DNA of 64,000 bases, taken from the NCBI RefSeq assembly GCF_012927245.1, contig NZ_JABBGE010000001.1, forward strand, positions 434,001 to 498,000, written 5' to 3'. Origin of the DNA: Streptomyces sp. R302 (GTDB taxonomy: Bacteria; Actinomycetota; Actinomycetes; Streptomycetales; Streptomycetaceae). The first letter of the stretch is position 1. The number at the start of each line of letters is the position of its first letter. Shown here piece by piece: positions 45,821-55,041 of this stretch. Under the pieces are notes generated by a model that saw only the letters and a list, made by a program, of their open reading frames with translations, did not search any database and had not been told where the DNA came from. The position numbers were made by a program, and so were the translations under genes.

Positions 45821-47698
45821 GTGAGCGACAACCAGATCCAGATCGACGACCGGCTGCCCTCCGTCGCGGCTCTCTTCCTCGAACGGGTCGAGCGCACACC
45901 CGACGCGGAGGCCTACCGCTACCCGGTGCCCGCCGCCTCCGGCACCGGACCCGACGACTGGAAGTCGCTCAGCTGGGGCCAGGCCGCACAGCGCGTCTTC
46001 GCCATCGCCGCCGGCCTGATCGACCTCGGCGTCCAGCCCGAGGAGCGCGTCGCCCTCGCCTCCGCCACCCGCGTCGAGTGGATCCTCGCCGACCTCGGCG
46101 TGATGTGCGCCGGCGCCGCCACCACCACGGTCTACCCGCAGACCAACGCCGAGGAGTCCGCCTTCATCCTCTCGGACTCCGAGTCGAAGGTGCTCATCGC
46201 CGAGAACGCCGCCCAGCTCGCCAAGGCCGTCGAGCGCCGCGCCGAGCTGCCCGGCCTCCACCACGTGGTGGTCGTCGACGCCGAGGGCGCCGACACCTCC
46301 GAGGAGTGGGTCCTCACCCTCGCCGACCTGGAGGCGCGCGGAGCCGCGTACCTGGAGAAGCACCCCGAGGCGGTCAAGGAGCGGGTCGGCGCGATCACCC
46401 GCGAGCAGCTCGCCACCCTCATCTACACCTCCGGCACCACCGGCCGCCCCAAGGGCGTCCGCCTCCCGCACGACAACTGGTCGTACATGGCCAAGGCGAT
46501 CGCCGCCACCGGCCTCGTCACCCGGGACGACGTCCAGTACCTGTGGCTGCCGCTCGCCCACGTCTTCGGCAAGGTCCTCACCTCCGGCCAGATCGAGGTC
46601 GGCCACGTCACCGCCGTCGACGGCCGCGTCGACAAGATCATCGAGAACCTGCCGGTGGTCCAGCCGACCTACATGGCGGCCGTCCCCCGCATCTTCGAGA
46701 AGGTCTACAACGGCGTCGCCGCCAAGGCCCGGGCCGGCGGCGGAGCCAAGTACAAGATCTTCCAGTGGGCCGTCGGCGTCGGCCGCGAGTACGCCAAGGT
46801 CACCCAGGACAACTTCCGCCGCACCGGCACCGCCTCCGCGCCCTTCGGCCTCACCGCCAAGCACAAGGTGGCCGACGCCCTCGTCTTCGCCAAGATCCGC
46901 GAGGCCTTCGGCGGCCGGCTGCGCGCCTGCATCTCCGGCTCCGCCGCCCTCGCCCCCGAGATCGGCTACTTCTTCGCCGGCGCCGGCGTCCACATCCTGG
47001 AGGGATACGGCCTGACGGAGTCCTCCGCCGCCTCCTTCGTCAACCCCGGCGAGGCCTACCGCACCGGCACCGTCGGCAAGCCGCTCCCCGGCACCGAGGT
47101 CCGCATCGCCGACGACGGCGAGATCCTGCTCCGCGGCCCCGGCATCATGGAGGGCTACCACGGCCTCCCCGAGAAGACCGCCGAGGTCCTGGAGGCCGAC
47201 GGCTGGTTCCACACCGGCGACATCGGCGAGCTCTCCGCCGACGGCTACCTGCGGATCACCGACCGCAAGAAGGACCTCATCAAGACCTCCGGCGGCAAGT
47301 ACATCGCCCCGGCCGAGGTCGAGGGCCAGTTCAAGGCCGTCTGCCCCTTCGTCTCCAACATCCTCGTCCACGGCGCCGACCGGAACTACTGCACCGCCCT
47401 CATCGCCCTCGACGAGCCCGCCCTCCTCGGCTGGGCCGCCGAGCACGGCCTGGGCGGCAAGTCGTACGCCGAGGTCGTCGCCGCCCCGGAGACCGTCAAG
47501 CTCGTCCAGGGCTACGTCGACCGCCTCAACGAGGGCCTCCAGCGCTGGCAGACGATCAAGAAGTTCCGCCTCCTGCCCCGCGACCTCGACATCGAGCACG
47601 GGGAACTCACCCCGTCCCTGAAGCTCAAGCGCCCGGTCGTCGAGCGCGAGTACAAGGACCTCATCGACGACATGTACGCGGGCTCGCGCGAGGCCTGA
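45821..47698 (+). CDS. Long-chain fatty acyl-CoA synthetase
   Basis: 625-aa AMP-dependent ligase that activates long-chain fatty acids to acyl-CoA. The GTG at 45821 has a near-ideal GGAGG 7 nt upstream; I reject the ATG at 45770. Motifs in order are ATP/AMP-binding YTSGTTGRPKG, the gate region LPLAHVFGK, GYGLTESSAASF, the adenylation motif DGWFHTGDIGEL, and ITDRKKDLIKTSGGKYIAP with the hinge. The overall layout matches FadD15/FACS bacterial forms. An upstream palindrome and DnaA boxes suggest regulated expression. Confidence 0.93.
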   Translation: MSDNQIQIDDRLPSVAALFLERVERTPDAEAYRYPVPAASGTGPDDWKSLSWGQAAQRVFAIAAGLIDLGVQPEERVALASATRVEWILADLGVMCAGAATTTVYPQTNAEESAFILSDSESKVLIAENAAQLAKAVERRAELPGLHHVVVVDAEGADTSEEWVLTLADLEARGAAYLEKHPEAVKERVGAITREQLATLIYTSGTTGRPKGVRLPHDNWSYMAKAIAATGLVTRDDVQYLWLPLAHVFGKVLTSGQIEVGHVTAVDGRVDKIIENLPVVQPTYMAAVPRIFEKVYNGVAAKARAGGGAKYKIFQWAVGVGREYAKVTQDNFRRTGTASAPFGLTAKHKVADALVFAKIREAFGGRLRACISGSAALAPEIGYFFAGAGVHILEGYGLTESSAASFVNPGEAYRTGTVGKPLPGTEVRIADDGEILLRGPGIMEGYHGLPEKTAEVLEADGWFHTGDIGELSADGYLRITDRKKDLIKTSGGKYIAPAEVEGQFKAVCPFVSNILVHGADRNYCTALIALDEPALLGWAAEHGLGGKSYAEVVAAPETVKLVQGYVDRLNEGLQRWQTIKKFRLLPRDLDIEHGELTPSLKLKRPVVEREYKDLIDDMYAGSREA

Positions 47699-47741
47699 TC
47701 CGGGGGGACCCGGGGGCGCCGCCGCCATCCGGGCCGTACGG

Positions 47742-47787
47742 TCGGGCAGTACGGGACAATGGGTTCCATGCCTTCCGTACTGCCCGA
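47742..47787 (+). promoter_or_regulatory. 13-bp inverted repeat around the hemW start codons
   Basis: TCGGGCAGTACGG (47742-47754) pairs perfectly with CCGTACTGCCCGA (47775-47787). The 20-nt loop holds both candidate ATGs (47759 and 47768) and a GACAAT -10-like hexamer. Confidence 0.65.
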
Positions 47788-49000
47788 TGGTGAGCCCATG
47801 CCCGAGGACGGGGCGCTGCCCCCGCACGCCCTGGAAGGGGCGGGGGAGCGGCCGCTCGGGTTCTATCTGCACGTGCCGTACTGCGCCACGCGGTGCGGCT
47901 ACTGCGACTTCAACACGTACACCGCGAGCGAGCTGCGCGGTGCCGGCGGCGTGCTCGCCTCGCGGGACAACTACGCGGGGCAGGTCGTCGAGGAGATCCG
48001 GCTCGCGCGCAAGGTGCTCGGGGACGACCCGAGGCCGGTGCGGACGGTCTTCGTCGGCGGCGGTACGCCCACGCTGCTCGCCGCCGGGGACCTCGTACGG
48101 ATGCTGGCGGCGATCCGGGACGAGTTCGGGCTCGCGGACGACGCCGAGGTGACGACCGAGGCGAACCCGGAGTCCGTGAACCCGCAGTACCTCGCCGAGC
48201 TGCGGGCCGGGGGGTTCAACCGGATCTCCTTCGGCATGCAGAGCGCGCGGCCGCACGTGCTGAAGGTCCTCGACCGGACCCATACGCCCGGGCGGCCCGA
48301 GGAGTGCGTCGCGGAGGCGCGGGCGGCCGGGTTCGAGCACGTCAACCTCGACCTGATCTACGGGACGCCGGGCGAGTCCGACGACGACTGGCGCGCCTCG
48401 CTCGACGCGGCCCTCGGGGCCGGGCCCGACCACGTCAGCGCGTACGCCCTGATCGTCGAGGAGGGTACGCAGCTGGCGCGGCGGATCCGGCGCGGCGAGG
48501 TGCCCATGACCGACGACGACGTGCACGCGGACCGGTACCTGATCGCCGACGCGGCCTTCGAGGCGGCCGGCTACTCCTGGTACGAGGTGTCCAACTGGGC
48601 CACCTCCGAGGCCGGGCGCTGCCTGCACAACGAGCTGTACTGGCGCGGCGCGGACTGGTGGGGGGCCGGGCCCGGCGCCCACTCGCACGTGGGCGGGGTG
48701 CGGTGGTGGAACGTCAAGCACCCCGGCGCGTACGCGGCGGCGCTCGGGGCCGGGACGTCGCCCGGTGCCGGGCGGGAGGTGCTGGCGGAGGAGGACCGGC
48801 GGGTCGAGCGGATCCTGCTGGAGCTGCGGCTCCGGGAGGGGGTCGAGCTGTCGCTCCTCAAGCCTGCGGGGCGCGGGGCGGCGGAGCGGGCGCTGGCCGA
48901 CGGGCTGCTCGATGCGGAGCCGTACGCCGCGGGGCGGGCCGTGCTGACCTTGCGGGGGCGGCTGCTCGCGGATGCGGTGGTGCGGGATCTGGTGGACTAA
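47768..49000 (+). CDS. hemW: Heme chaperone HemW (radical SAM)
   Basis: 410-aa radical SAM protein of the HemW group, a heme chaperone once annotated as coproporphyrinogen oxidase. The cluster motif is CATRCGYC (Cys39, Cys43, Cys46, counted from ATG 47768). GGGTPTLL, TTEANPESV, NRISFGMQSA and LDLIYGTPGESDDDW are family segments. It lacks the N-terminal extension and extra Cys of HemN, so HemW is preferred. ATG 47759 is an equally possible start adding three residues. The start codons lie in the loop of a perfect inverted repeat. Confidence 0.92.
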   Translation: MPSVLPDGEPMPEDGALPPHALEGAGERPLGFYLHVPYCATRCGYCDFNTYTASELRGAGGVLASRDNYAGQVVEEIRLARKVLGDDPRPVRTVFVGGGTPTLLAAGDLVRMLAAIRDEFGLADDAEVTTEANPESVNPQYLAELRAGGFNRISFGMQSARPHVLKVLDRTHTPGRPEECVAEARAAGFEHVNLDLIYGTPGESDDDWRASLDAALGAGPDHVSAYALIVEEGTQLARRIRRGEVPMTDDDVHADRYLIADAAFEAAGYSWYEVSNWATSEAGRCLHNELYWRGADWWGAGPGAHSHVGGVRWWNVKHPGAYAAALGAGTSPGAGREVLAEEDRRVERILLELRLREGVELSLLKPAGRGAAERALADGLLDAEPYAAGRAVLTLRGRLLADAVVRDLVD

Positions 49001-49051
49001 AGCGACGCCGTCCTCGTGGTGCGGTTCAGGCAGCTTCAGCCTGGGCGCGGC

Positions 49052-49858
49052 CTAGCCCGCCGTCACGAAGTCGATCAGTTCCTCGACGCGGCCCAGGAGG
49101 GTCGGTTCCAGGTCCTTGTAGGACTCGACGCGCTTCAGGATGGCCTGCCAGATCGCGCCCGTGTTGTCCGACGGCCAGCCCAGGGCTTGGCAGGTGCCTG
49201 TCTTCCAGTCCTGGCCTCGGGGGATTTCCGGCCAGGACCGGATGCCGAGGACGGACGGTTTCACCGCCTGCCAGATGTCGATGTAGGGGTGGCCCACCAC
49301 CAGGACGTGGTCCGAGGTGACCTCGGCGGCGATGCGGGACTCCTTGGAGCCGGGGACCAGGTGGTCGACCAGGACGCCCAGGCGGGCGTCGGGGGCCGGG
49401 GCGAAGTCGGCGACGATGGCCGGGAGGTGGTCGACGCCCTCCAGGTACTCCACGACCACGCCCTCGACCCGGAGGTCGTCGCCCCAGACGCGTTCGACCA
49501 GCTCGGCGTCGTGGCGGCCCTCGACGTAGATGCGGCTCGCCCGTGCCACACGCGCGCGTGCCCCCGGGACGGCGATCGAACCGGAGGCCGTACGGGCCGG
49601 GCGGGACGGGGCGGGGGAGGCGGGGCGGACGAGGGTCACCGTGTGGCCGTCCAGGAGGAAGCCGCGGGGGGCGAGGGGGAAGACGCGGTGTTTGCCGAAG
49701 CGGTCCTCCAGAGTGACCGTGCCCGCCTCGCAGCGGATCACCGCCCCGCAGAAGCCCGTGGAGACCTCCTCGACCACCAGGTCCGGGTCGGCCGGGACCT
49801 CGGGGGCGGGGGCCTGCTTCTTCCACGGGGGCGTCAGGTCCGGGTCGTAGCTGCGCAA
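49052..49858 (-). CDS. DUF3097 family protein, TTG start
   Basis: 268-aa protein of the actinobacterial DUF3097 family, function unknown. The start is TTG 49858 (RSYDPDLTPPWKK follows) with GGAGG about 10 nt upstream. The middle is distinctive: SRIYVEGRHDAELVERVWGDDLRVEGVVVEYLEGVDHLPAIVADF resembles a TOPRIM-like fold (Glu and paired Asp), and later DHLVPGSKESRIAAEV and VLVVGHPYIDIWQAVKP continue the pattern. A nucleic-acid-acting role is therefore possible, but inferred. Convergent with hemW. Confidence 0.85.
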   Translation of the reverse strand: MRSYDPDLTPPWKKQAPAPEVPADPDLVVEEVSTGFCGAVIRCEAGTVTLEDRFGKHRVFPLAPRGFLLDGHTVTLVRPASPAPSRPARTASGSIAVPGARARVARASRIYVEGRHDAELVERVWGDDLRVEGVVVEYLEGVDHLPAIVADFAPAPDARLGVLVDHLVPGSKESRIAAEVTSDHVLVVGHPYIDIWQAVKPSVLGIRSWPEIPRGQDWKTGTCQALGWPSDNTGAIWQAILKRVESYKDLEPTLLGRVEELIDFVTAG

Positions 49859-49947
49859 GGGGTTCGGTCCTCCGGGTGCGCGGGCGGGGTCTCCCGCGCG
49901 GCCGAGGGGGCGTCAGGTGCCGGGCGCGGCCGCGCGTTCCGGAGACG

Positions 49948-50685
49948 CTACGACACCCCGAAGCGGCGTGCCAGTTCATCGCGCTGGCGTCGGACGAAGG
50001 CCGCGTCCACGACGGCACCGTGGCCGGGCACGTACCGGGCGTCCTCGCCGCCGAGGGCGAGGAGGCGGTCGAGGGCGTCGGGCCAGCGGGCGCCGACCGC
50101 GTCGGGGCCCGCCTGGGGCTCGCCGGACTCCTCGACGAGGTCGCCGCAGAAGACGGTCTCGTGTTCGCCGGGGACGAAGACGGCGAGGTCGTGGCCGGAA
50201 TGGGCCGGTCCCAGATTGGCCAGGAGGACCTGGCGTCCGCCGAGGTCGAGGGTCCACTCGCCGGTGACCGTGTGGCGCGGGGCCACCAGGGCCTCCGCCG
50301 CCTCCGCCGCGGCCCGCTCGTCGACCCCCTGGCGTACCGCGTCCTCGTACAGCTCCTCGCGGGTGCGGGCGGAGCCGAGGAGCTCGTCCGTGCCGACCGC
50401 GCCGAACACCTCCGCGCCGGCGAACGCGGCGGTGCCCAGGACGTGGTCGAAGTGGGGGTGGCCGAGTGCGATGTGTGTCACGTGCCGGCCGCCGGTGATC
50501 GCCTCCGCCTGGGCCCGGATCTCGGCGCCCTCGGCGAGCGTCGAGCCGGTGTCGTAGAGCAGTACGGCCTTGTCCCCCACGACCAGTCCGGTGGTCGCGT
50601 CCCAGCCGGGGAGCCGCCGCCGGCCCACTCCGGCCGCGAGCCGTTCCCACCCCTGAGCCGCCCAGACCGCTTCGTCGATGTCCAT
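49948..50685 (-). CDS. Metallo-beta-lactamase fold hydrolase
   Basis: 245-aa protein of the MBL superfamily. Metal ligands are visible in LGHPHFDHVLG (an HxHxDH motif), the later His in GPAHSGHDLAVFVP, CGDLVEE, and PGHGAVVD. ATG 50685 is chosen; upstream residues in the open frame overlap the divergent hrcA promoter. On this strand TAGCGT ends 7 nt before the ATG, suggesting leaderless transcription. The substrate is unknown (glyoxalase II-like or lactonase-like). Confidence 0.85.
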   Translation of the reverse strand: MDIDEAVWAAQGWERLAAGVGRRRLPGWDATTGLVVGDKAVLLYDTGSTLAEGAEIRAQAEAITGGRHVTHIALGHPHFDHVLGTAAFAGAEVFGAVGTDELLGSARTREELYEDAVRQGVDERAAAEAAEALVAPRHTVTGEWTLDLGGRQVLLANLGPAHSGHDLAVFVPGEHETVFCGDLVEESGEPQAGPDAVGARWPDALDRLLALGGEDARYVPGHGAVVDAAFVRRQRDELARRFGVS

Positions 50686-50756
50686 GGCGCAGACGCTAGC
50701 GGGTCCGCCTCCTTGCCAGGAGCGACGGCCCCGGCCGTACACTGGCCGGGGGATTC

Positions 50757-50783
50757 CTGGCACTCGGGCAGGGCGAGTGCCAA
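50757..50783 (+). promoter_or_regulatory. CIRCE element of hrcA-dnaJ
   Basis: CTGGCACTC-N9-GAGTGCCAA, matching the 9-9-9 CIRCE architecture (consensus TTAGCACTC-N9-GAGTGCTAA) with compensating outer changes. A promoter TTGCCA (50713-50718) / TACACT (50738-50743) lies just upstream, so HrcA would repress its own operon. Confidence 0.85.
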
Positions 50784-50822
50784 AAGCGGAGCAACCGGAA
50801 CGGCCGGAACGGAGGTGTGCGC

Positions 50823-51842
50823 GTGCTCAGCGAACGCAGACTCGAGGTGCTGCGCGCCATCGTCCAGGACTACGTCGGGACGGAGGAGCCGGTCGGCTCC
50901 AAGGCGCTGACCGAGCGCCACAGACTGGGCGTGTCGCCCGCCACCGTGCGCAACGACATGGCGGTGCTGGAAGAGGAGGGGTACATCGCCCAGCCCCACA
51001 CCAGCGCCGGACGGATCCCCACCGACAAGGGCTACCGCCTCTTCGTGGACCGGCTGGCGGGCGTCAAGCCGCTGTCGACCCCCGAGCGGCGCGCCATCCA
51101 CAACTTCCTCGACGGCGCCGTGGACCTCGACGACGTCGTGGGCCGCACGGTGCGGCTGCTCGCGCAGCTGACCCGGCAGGTCGCCGTCGTGCAGTACCCG
51201 TCGCTGACCCGCTCCTCGATCCGTCACGTCGAGCTGCTGGCGCTGGCCCCGGCCAGGCTGATGCTCGTCCTGATCACGGACACCGGACGGGTCGAGCAGC
51301 GGGTGATCGACTGCCCCGCGCCCTTCGGCGAGACCTCCCTCGCCGATCTGCGGGCCCGGCTCAACAGCCGGGTCGGCGGCCGTCGCTTCGCCGACGTGCC
51401 GCAGCTGGTGCAGGACCTCCCCGAGTCCTTCGAGGAGGCCGAGGAGCGCGCCACGGTCTCGACCGTGCTCGCGACGCTCCTGGAGACGCTCGTGGAGGAG
51501 CACGAGGAGCGGCTGATGATCGGCGGCACCGCCAATCTCACCCGCTTCGGACACGACTTCCCGCTGACGATCCGGCCCGTCCTGGAGGCCCTTGAGGAGC
51601 AGGTCGTGCTCCTCAAGCTGCTCGGCGAGGTCAAGGAATCAGGCATGACCGTACGCATCGGGCACGAGAACGCCTACGAGGGGTTGAACTCCACGTCGGT
51701 CGTCTCGGTCGGCTACGGTTCGGGCGGCGAGGCAGTCGCCAAACTCGGCGTGGTCGGACCGACCCGCATGGACTACCCCGGAACGATGGGAGCGGTACGC
51801 GCAGTGGCACGTTACGTCGGACAGATCCTGGCGGAGTCGTAA
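50823..51842 (+). CDS. hrcA: Heat-inducible transcription repressor HrcA
   Basis: 339-aa HrcA, the repressor that binds CIRCE and is kept active by GroE. The N-terminal winged helix has [28 protein letters not shown] and [19 protein letters not shown], then [20 protein letters not shown], a family signature. GAF-like C-terminal part ends [20 protein letters not shown] 50823 is chosen over GTG 50817 because GGAGG (50811-50815) is then 7 nt away. A CIRCE element stands 40 bp upstream; dnaJ follows with no gap. Confidence 0.96.
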   Translation: MLSERRLEVLRAIVQDYVGTEEPVGSKALTERHRLGVSPATVRNDMAVLEEEGYIAQPHTSAGRIPTDKGYRLFVDRLAGVKPLSTPERRAIHNFLDGAVDLDDVVGRTVRLLAQLTRQVAVVQYPSLTRSSIRHVELLALAPARLMLVLITDTGRVEQRVIDCPAPFGETSLADLRARLNSRVGGRRFADVPQLVQDLPESFEEAEERATVSTVLATLLETLVEEHEERLMIGGTANLTRFGHDFPLTIRPVLEALEEQVVLLKLLGEVKESGMTVRIGHENAYEGLNSTSVVSVGYGSGGEAVAKLGVVGPTRMDYPGTMGAVRAVARYVGQILAES

Positions 51843-52982
51843 GTGGCCACGGACTACTACGCCACACTCGGCGTGCGCCGCGACGCTTCCCAGGACGAGA
51901 TCAAGAAGGCCTTCCGCCGCCTCGCCCGCGAGCTTCACCCGGACGTCAATCCGGACCCGAAGACGCAGGAGCGGTTCAAGGAGATCAACGCCGCCTACGA
52001 GGTCCTCTCGGACCCGCAGAAGAAGCAGGTCTACGACCTCGGCGGCGACCCGCTCTCCTCCTCCGGCGGCATGGGCGGCGGGGGCGGCTTCGGAGCGGGC
52101 GGCTTCGGCAACTTCTCCGACATCATGGACGCCTTCTTCGGCACGGCCGGGCAGCGCGGGCCGCGCTCGCGCACCCGCCGCGGCCAGGACGCCATGATCC
52201 GTCTGGAGATCGACCTCAACGAGGCGGCCTTCGGCACGACCAAGGACCTCCAGGTCGACACGGCCGTCGTCTGCGGCACCTGTTCGGGTGAGGGTGCCGC
52301 CCCCGGCACCGCCGCGCAGACCTGCGACATGTGTCACGGCCGCGGCGAGGTCTCCCAGGTCACCCGGTCGTTCCTCGGCCAGGTCATGACCTCCCGACCC
52401 TGCCCCCAGTGCCAGGGCTTCGGCACCGTCGTCCCGACCCCGTGCCCCGAGTGCGCGGGCGACGGCCGGGTCCGGTCCCGCCGCACCCTGACCGTGAAGA
52501 TCCCCGCCGGTGTCGACAACGGCACCCGGATCCAGCTCGCGGGCGAGGGCGAGGTCGGCCCCGGCGGCGGCCCCGCCGGCGACCTGTACGTCGAGATCCA
52601 GGAGACCCCGCACGAGGTCTTCCAGCGGCGCGGCGACGACCTGCACTGCACGGTCACCCTCCCGATGACGGCGGCGGCGCTCGGCACCAAGGTGCAGCTG
52701 CAGACGCTCGACGGCCCGGAGGAGATCGACATCCGCCCGGGCACCCAGTCCGGTCAGTCGGTCCCGCTGCACGGCCGGGGCGTCACCCACCTGCGGGGCA
52801 ACGGCCGCGGCGACCTCATCGTCCACGTCGAGGTCCAGACCCCGACCAAGCTCGACCCCGAGCAGGAGCGCCTCCTGCGCGAACTGGCCAAGCTGCGCGG
52901 CGAGGAGCGGCCCACGGGTCAGTTCCAGCCGGGACAGCAGGGCCTGTTCTCGCGGCTGAAGGACGCGTTCAACGGGCGCTGA
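51843..52982 (+). CDS. dnaJ: Chaperone DnaJ (second, HrcA-linked type)
   Basis: 379-aa type I DnaJ cochaperone stimulating DnaK. It has the J domain with HPD in RELHPDVNPD, a Gly-rich segment (GGMGGGGGFGAGGFG, about 73-87), four zinc-binding repeats CGTCSGEG, CDMCHGRG, CPQCQGFG and CPECAGDG, and the C-terminal substrate-binding domains. GTG 51843 directly abuts the hrcA stop, so translation is coupled and expression follows the CIRCE/HrcA heat-shock control. Streptomyces has another dnaJ in the dnaK operon; this is the hrcA-linked copy. Confidence 0.96.
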   Translation: MATDYYATLGVRRDASQDEIKKAFRRLARELHPDVNPDPKTQERFKEINAAYEVLSDPQKKQVYDLGGDPLSSSGGMGGGGGFGAGGFGNFSDIMDAFFGTAGQRGPRSRTRRGQDAMIRLEIDLNEAAFGTTKDLQVDTAVVCGTCSGEGAAPGTAAQTCDMCHGRGEVSQVTRSFLGQVMTSRPCPQCQGFGTVVPTPCPECAGDGRVRSRRTLTVKIPAGVDNGTRIQLAGEGEVGPGGGPAGDLYVEIQETPHEVFQRRGDDLHCTVTLPMTAAALGTKVQLQTLDGPEEIDIRPGTQSGQSVPLHGRGVTHLRGNGRGDLIVHVEVQTPTKLDPEQERLLRELAKLRGEERPTGQFQPGQQGLFSRLKDAFNGR

Positions 52983-53030
52983 GCACCCCTGACGGGCGCC
53001 GAGCCCGGAGCGGTGTGATCTCTGCGTGAG

Positions 53031-53060
53031 AGGGGCGGCACTCTGAGTGCCGCCCCTTTC
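53031..53060 (+). terminator. hrcA-dnaJ terminator
   Basis: AGGGGCGGCACT (53031-53042) with AGTGCCGCCCCT (53046-53057), 3-nt loop, then TTT. Confidence 0.8.
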
Positions 53061-53094
53061 CCGTGCCCCGGAAGGGACATGACACGATGCCCAT

Positions 53095-54183
53095 ATGTCC
53101 ACCACCGCACTGAACGATCTCTTCCGGTACCCGATCGTGCAGGCCCCCATGGCGGGTGGCGCTTCCTGTCCGGCGCTCGTCGGCGCCGTCGCCGAAGCCG
53201 GCGCGCTCGGCTTCCTCGCCGCCGGGTACAAGACGGCCGGCAGCCTCTACCAGGAGATCAAGCAGGTCCGCGGGCTCACCGGACAGCCCTTCGGCGTCAA
53301 CGTCTTCATGCCCCAGACCGGCCCCGGCGCCGATCCCGCGGCCGTCGAGGTCTACCGCCACCAGCTCGCCGGGGAGGCCGGCTGGTACCGCACCGCGCTC
53401 GGCGAGACGGACGACGGCCGCGACGACGGGTACGAGTCCAAACTGGCGATCCTCCTGGAGGACCCGGTCCCCGTCGTCTCCTTTACCTTCGGCTGCCCGA
53501 AGCCCGAGACCTTCGAGGCCTTCGCCCGCGCCGGCACGTACACGATCGTCACCGTCACCTCCGCCGAGGAGGCCAGGACGGCCCAGGCGGCCGGTGCCGA
53601 CGCGCTCTGCGTGCAGGGCGTCGAGGCGGGCGGCCACCAGGGCACGTACCGCGACGACCCCGCCGACGAACAGCCCGGCACCGGCCTCCTCGCCCTGCTC
53701 GCCCAGGTCCGGGAGGCCACCACGCTGCCGCTGGTCGCCGCCGGCGGGCTGATGCGCGGCGCGCAGATCGCCGCCGTCCTCGCCGCCGGGGCGGGCGCCG
53801 CCCAGCTCGGCACCGCCTTCCTCGTCTGCCCCGAGTCCGGCGCCCACCCGCTGCACAAGCGGGCCCTGACCGACCCGCTCTTCCAGCGGACCGCCCTCAC
53901 CCGCGCCTTCTCCGGCCGGCCGGCCCGCGGGCTCGTCAACCGCTTCATGCGCGAGCACGGGCCGTACGCCCCCGCCGCCTACCCGGAGGTCCACCACCTC
54001 ACCGCCCCGCTGCGGAAGGCCGCCGCCACCGCCGGGGACGCCCAGGGCATGGCCCTGTGGGCAGGGCAGGGCCACCGCCTCGCCCGCGAGCTGCCCGCCG
54101 GGGAACTGGTCCGGGTGCTCGCCGCCGAACTCGACACCGCCCTCACCGACCTCGCCGACCCGGCCTTCAGGAGTGCCTCATGA
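53095..54183 (+). CDS. Nitronate monooxygenase
   Basis: 362-aa FMN-dependent enzyme of the nitronate monooxygenase family (2-nitropropane dioxygenase-like), detoxifying propionate-3-nitronate. Signatures are YPIVQAPMAGGAS at the N-terminus, FGVNVFMPQ, the catalytic-region VQGVEAGGHQGT, LPLVAAGGLMRG and GAAQLGTAFLVCPES, forming a TIM barrel. The ATG at 53095 follows CACGAT at 6 nt, possibly a weak -10. Its stop overlaps the rsmE start as ATGA. Confidence 0.9.
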   Translation: MSTTALNDLFRYPIVQAPMAGGASCPALVGAVAEAGALGFLAAGYKTAGSLYQEIKQVRGLTGQPFGVNVFMPQTGPGADPAAVEVYRHQLAGEAGWYRTALGETDDGRDDGYESKLAILLEDPVPVVSFTFGCPKPETFEAFARAGTYTIVTVTSAEEARTAQAAGADALCVQGVEAGGHQGTYRDDPADEQPGTGLLALLAQVREATTLPLVAAGGLMRGAQIAAVLAAGAGAAQLGTAFLVCPESGAHPLHKRALTDPLFQRTALTRAFSGRPARGLVNRFMREHGPYAPAAYPEVHHLTAPLRKAAATAGDAQGMALWAGQGHRLARELPAGELVRVLAAELDTALTDLADPAFRSAS

Positions 54184-54923
54184 CCGCCCCCGTCTTCGTC
54201 GTCGACGCCGTGCCCGGCGCCGGCACCTTCGTCCTGGAGGGACCCGAGGGACGGCACGCCGTCTCCGTGAAGCGGCTCCAGGCCGGCGAGGAGCTCGTCC
54301 TCACCGACGGCCGAGGCCGCTGGGCCGACTGCGTGGTGCGGGACACCGAGGGCAAGGACCGGCTCACCGTCGAGGTGACGGGCGCGCACGAGGAGCCCGC
54401 CGAGGAGCCCCGGATCACCGTCGTCCAGGCCCTCCCCAAGGGCGACCGGGGCGAACTCGCCGTCGAGACCATGACCGAGACCGGCGTCGACGCGATCGTG
54501 CCGTGGGCCGCCTCCCGCTGCATCACCCAGTGGCGCGGCGACCGCGGCCTCAAGGCGCTCGCCAAGTGGCGCGCCACCGCCCGCGAGGCCGGCAAGCAGT
54601 CCCGCCGCACCCGCTTCCCCGAGGTCGCCGACCTCATGACCACCAAGCAGGCCGCCCAGCTGCTCGCCGGGGCCGACTTCGCGGCCGTGCTGCACGAGGA
54701 CCGCGACCACCCGAGCGGTGCCCTCGCCACCGCCGAGCTCCCCGCGAAGGGCTCCATCGTGCTCGTCGTCGGCCCCGAGGGCGGCGTCTCCCCCGAGGAG
54801 CTGGCCGCCTTCGAGGCGGCCGGCGCGCGGCCGTACCGGCTCGGCCGGAGCGTGCTGCGGACCTCCACGGCGGGCACGGCGGCCACCGCCCTCGTCCTCG
54901 GCCGCACCGGCCGCTGGGGTTAG
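54180..54923 (+). CDS. rsmE: 16S rRNA m3U1498 methyltransferase RsmE
   Basis: 247-aa SPOUT methyltransferase modifying U1498 of 16S rRNA with SAM. An N-terminal PUA-like domain (VLEGPEGRHAVSVKRLQAGEELVLTDG) precedes the trefoil-knot part: QALPKGDRGELAVETMTETGV, PWAASRC, AREAGKQSRRTRFP, VVGPEGGVSPEELAAF and LGRSVLRTSTAGTAA. ATG 54180 overlaps the preceding stop, so it is translationally coupled to the nitronate monooxygenase, an order retained in many actinomycetes. Confidence 0.95.
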   Translation: MTAPVFVVDAVPGAGTFVLEGPEGRHAVSVKRLQAGEELVLTDGRGRWADCVVRDTEGKDRLTVEVTGAHEEPAEEPRITVVQALPKGDRGELAVETMTETGVDAIVPWAASRCITQWRGDRGLKALAKWRATAREAGKQSRRTRFPEVADLMTTKQAAQLLAGADFAAVLHEDRDHPSGALATAELPAKGSIVLVVGPEGGVSPEELAAFEAAGARPYRLGRSVLRTSTAGTAATALVLGRTGRWG

Positions 54924-54952
54924 GGGCGGGGAAGAGCCCGTCGCGAGGCCCG

Positions 54953-54989
54953 TTGTCCACAGGGTGACGGGCCGGGGTGGTTATCCACA
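54953..54989 (+). promoter_or_regulatory. Two DnaA boxes upstream of AAA ATPase gene
   Basis: TTGTCCACA (54953-54961) and TTATCCACA (54981-54989), both exact and in the same orientation, 28 bp apart. The promoter TGTCCA (55005-55010) / TAGGCT (55029-55034) follows at once. Confidence 0.65.
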
Positions 54990-55041
54990 GAGTGGGGGAC
55001 CCGCTGTCCAAGCGGCCCGGGTCTTTTCTAGGCTGAGCCGC

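Noticed and set aside
47894..48000. HemN (oxygen-independent coproporphyrinogen oxidase) for the radical SAM gene
   Set aside because: Only the three cluster Cys are present and the HemN N-terminal extension is missing; HemW fits better.
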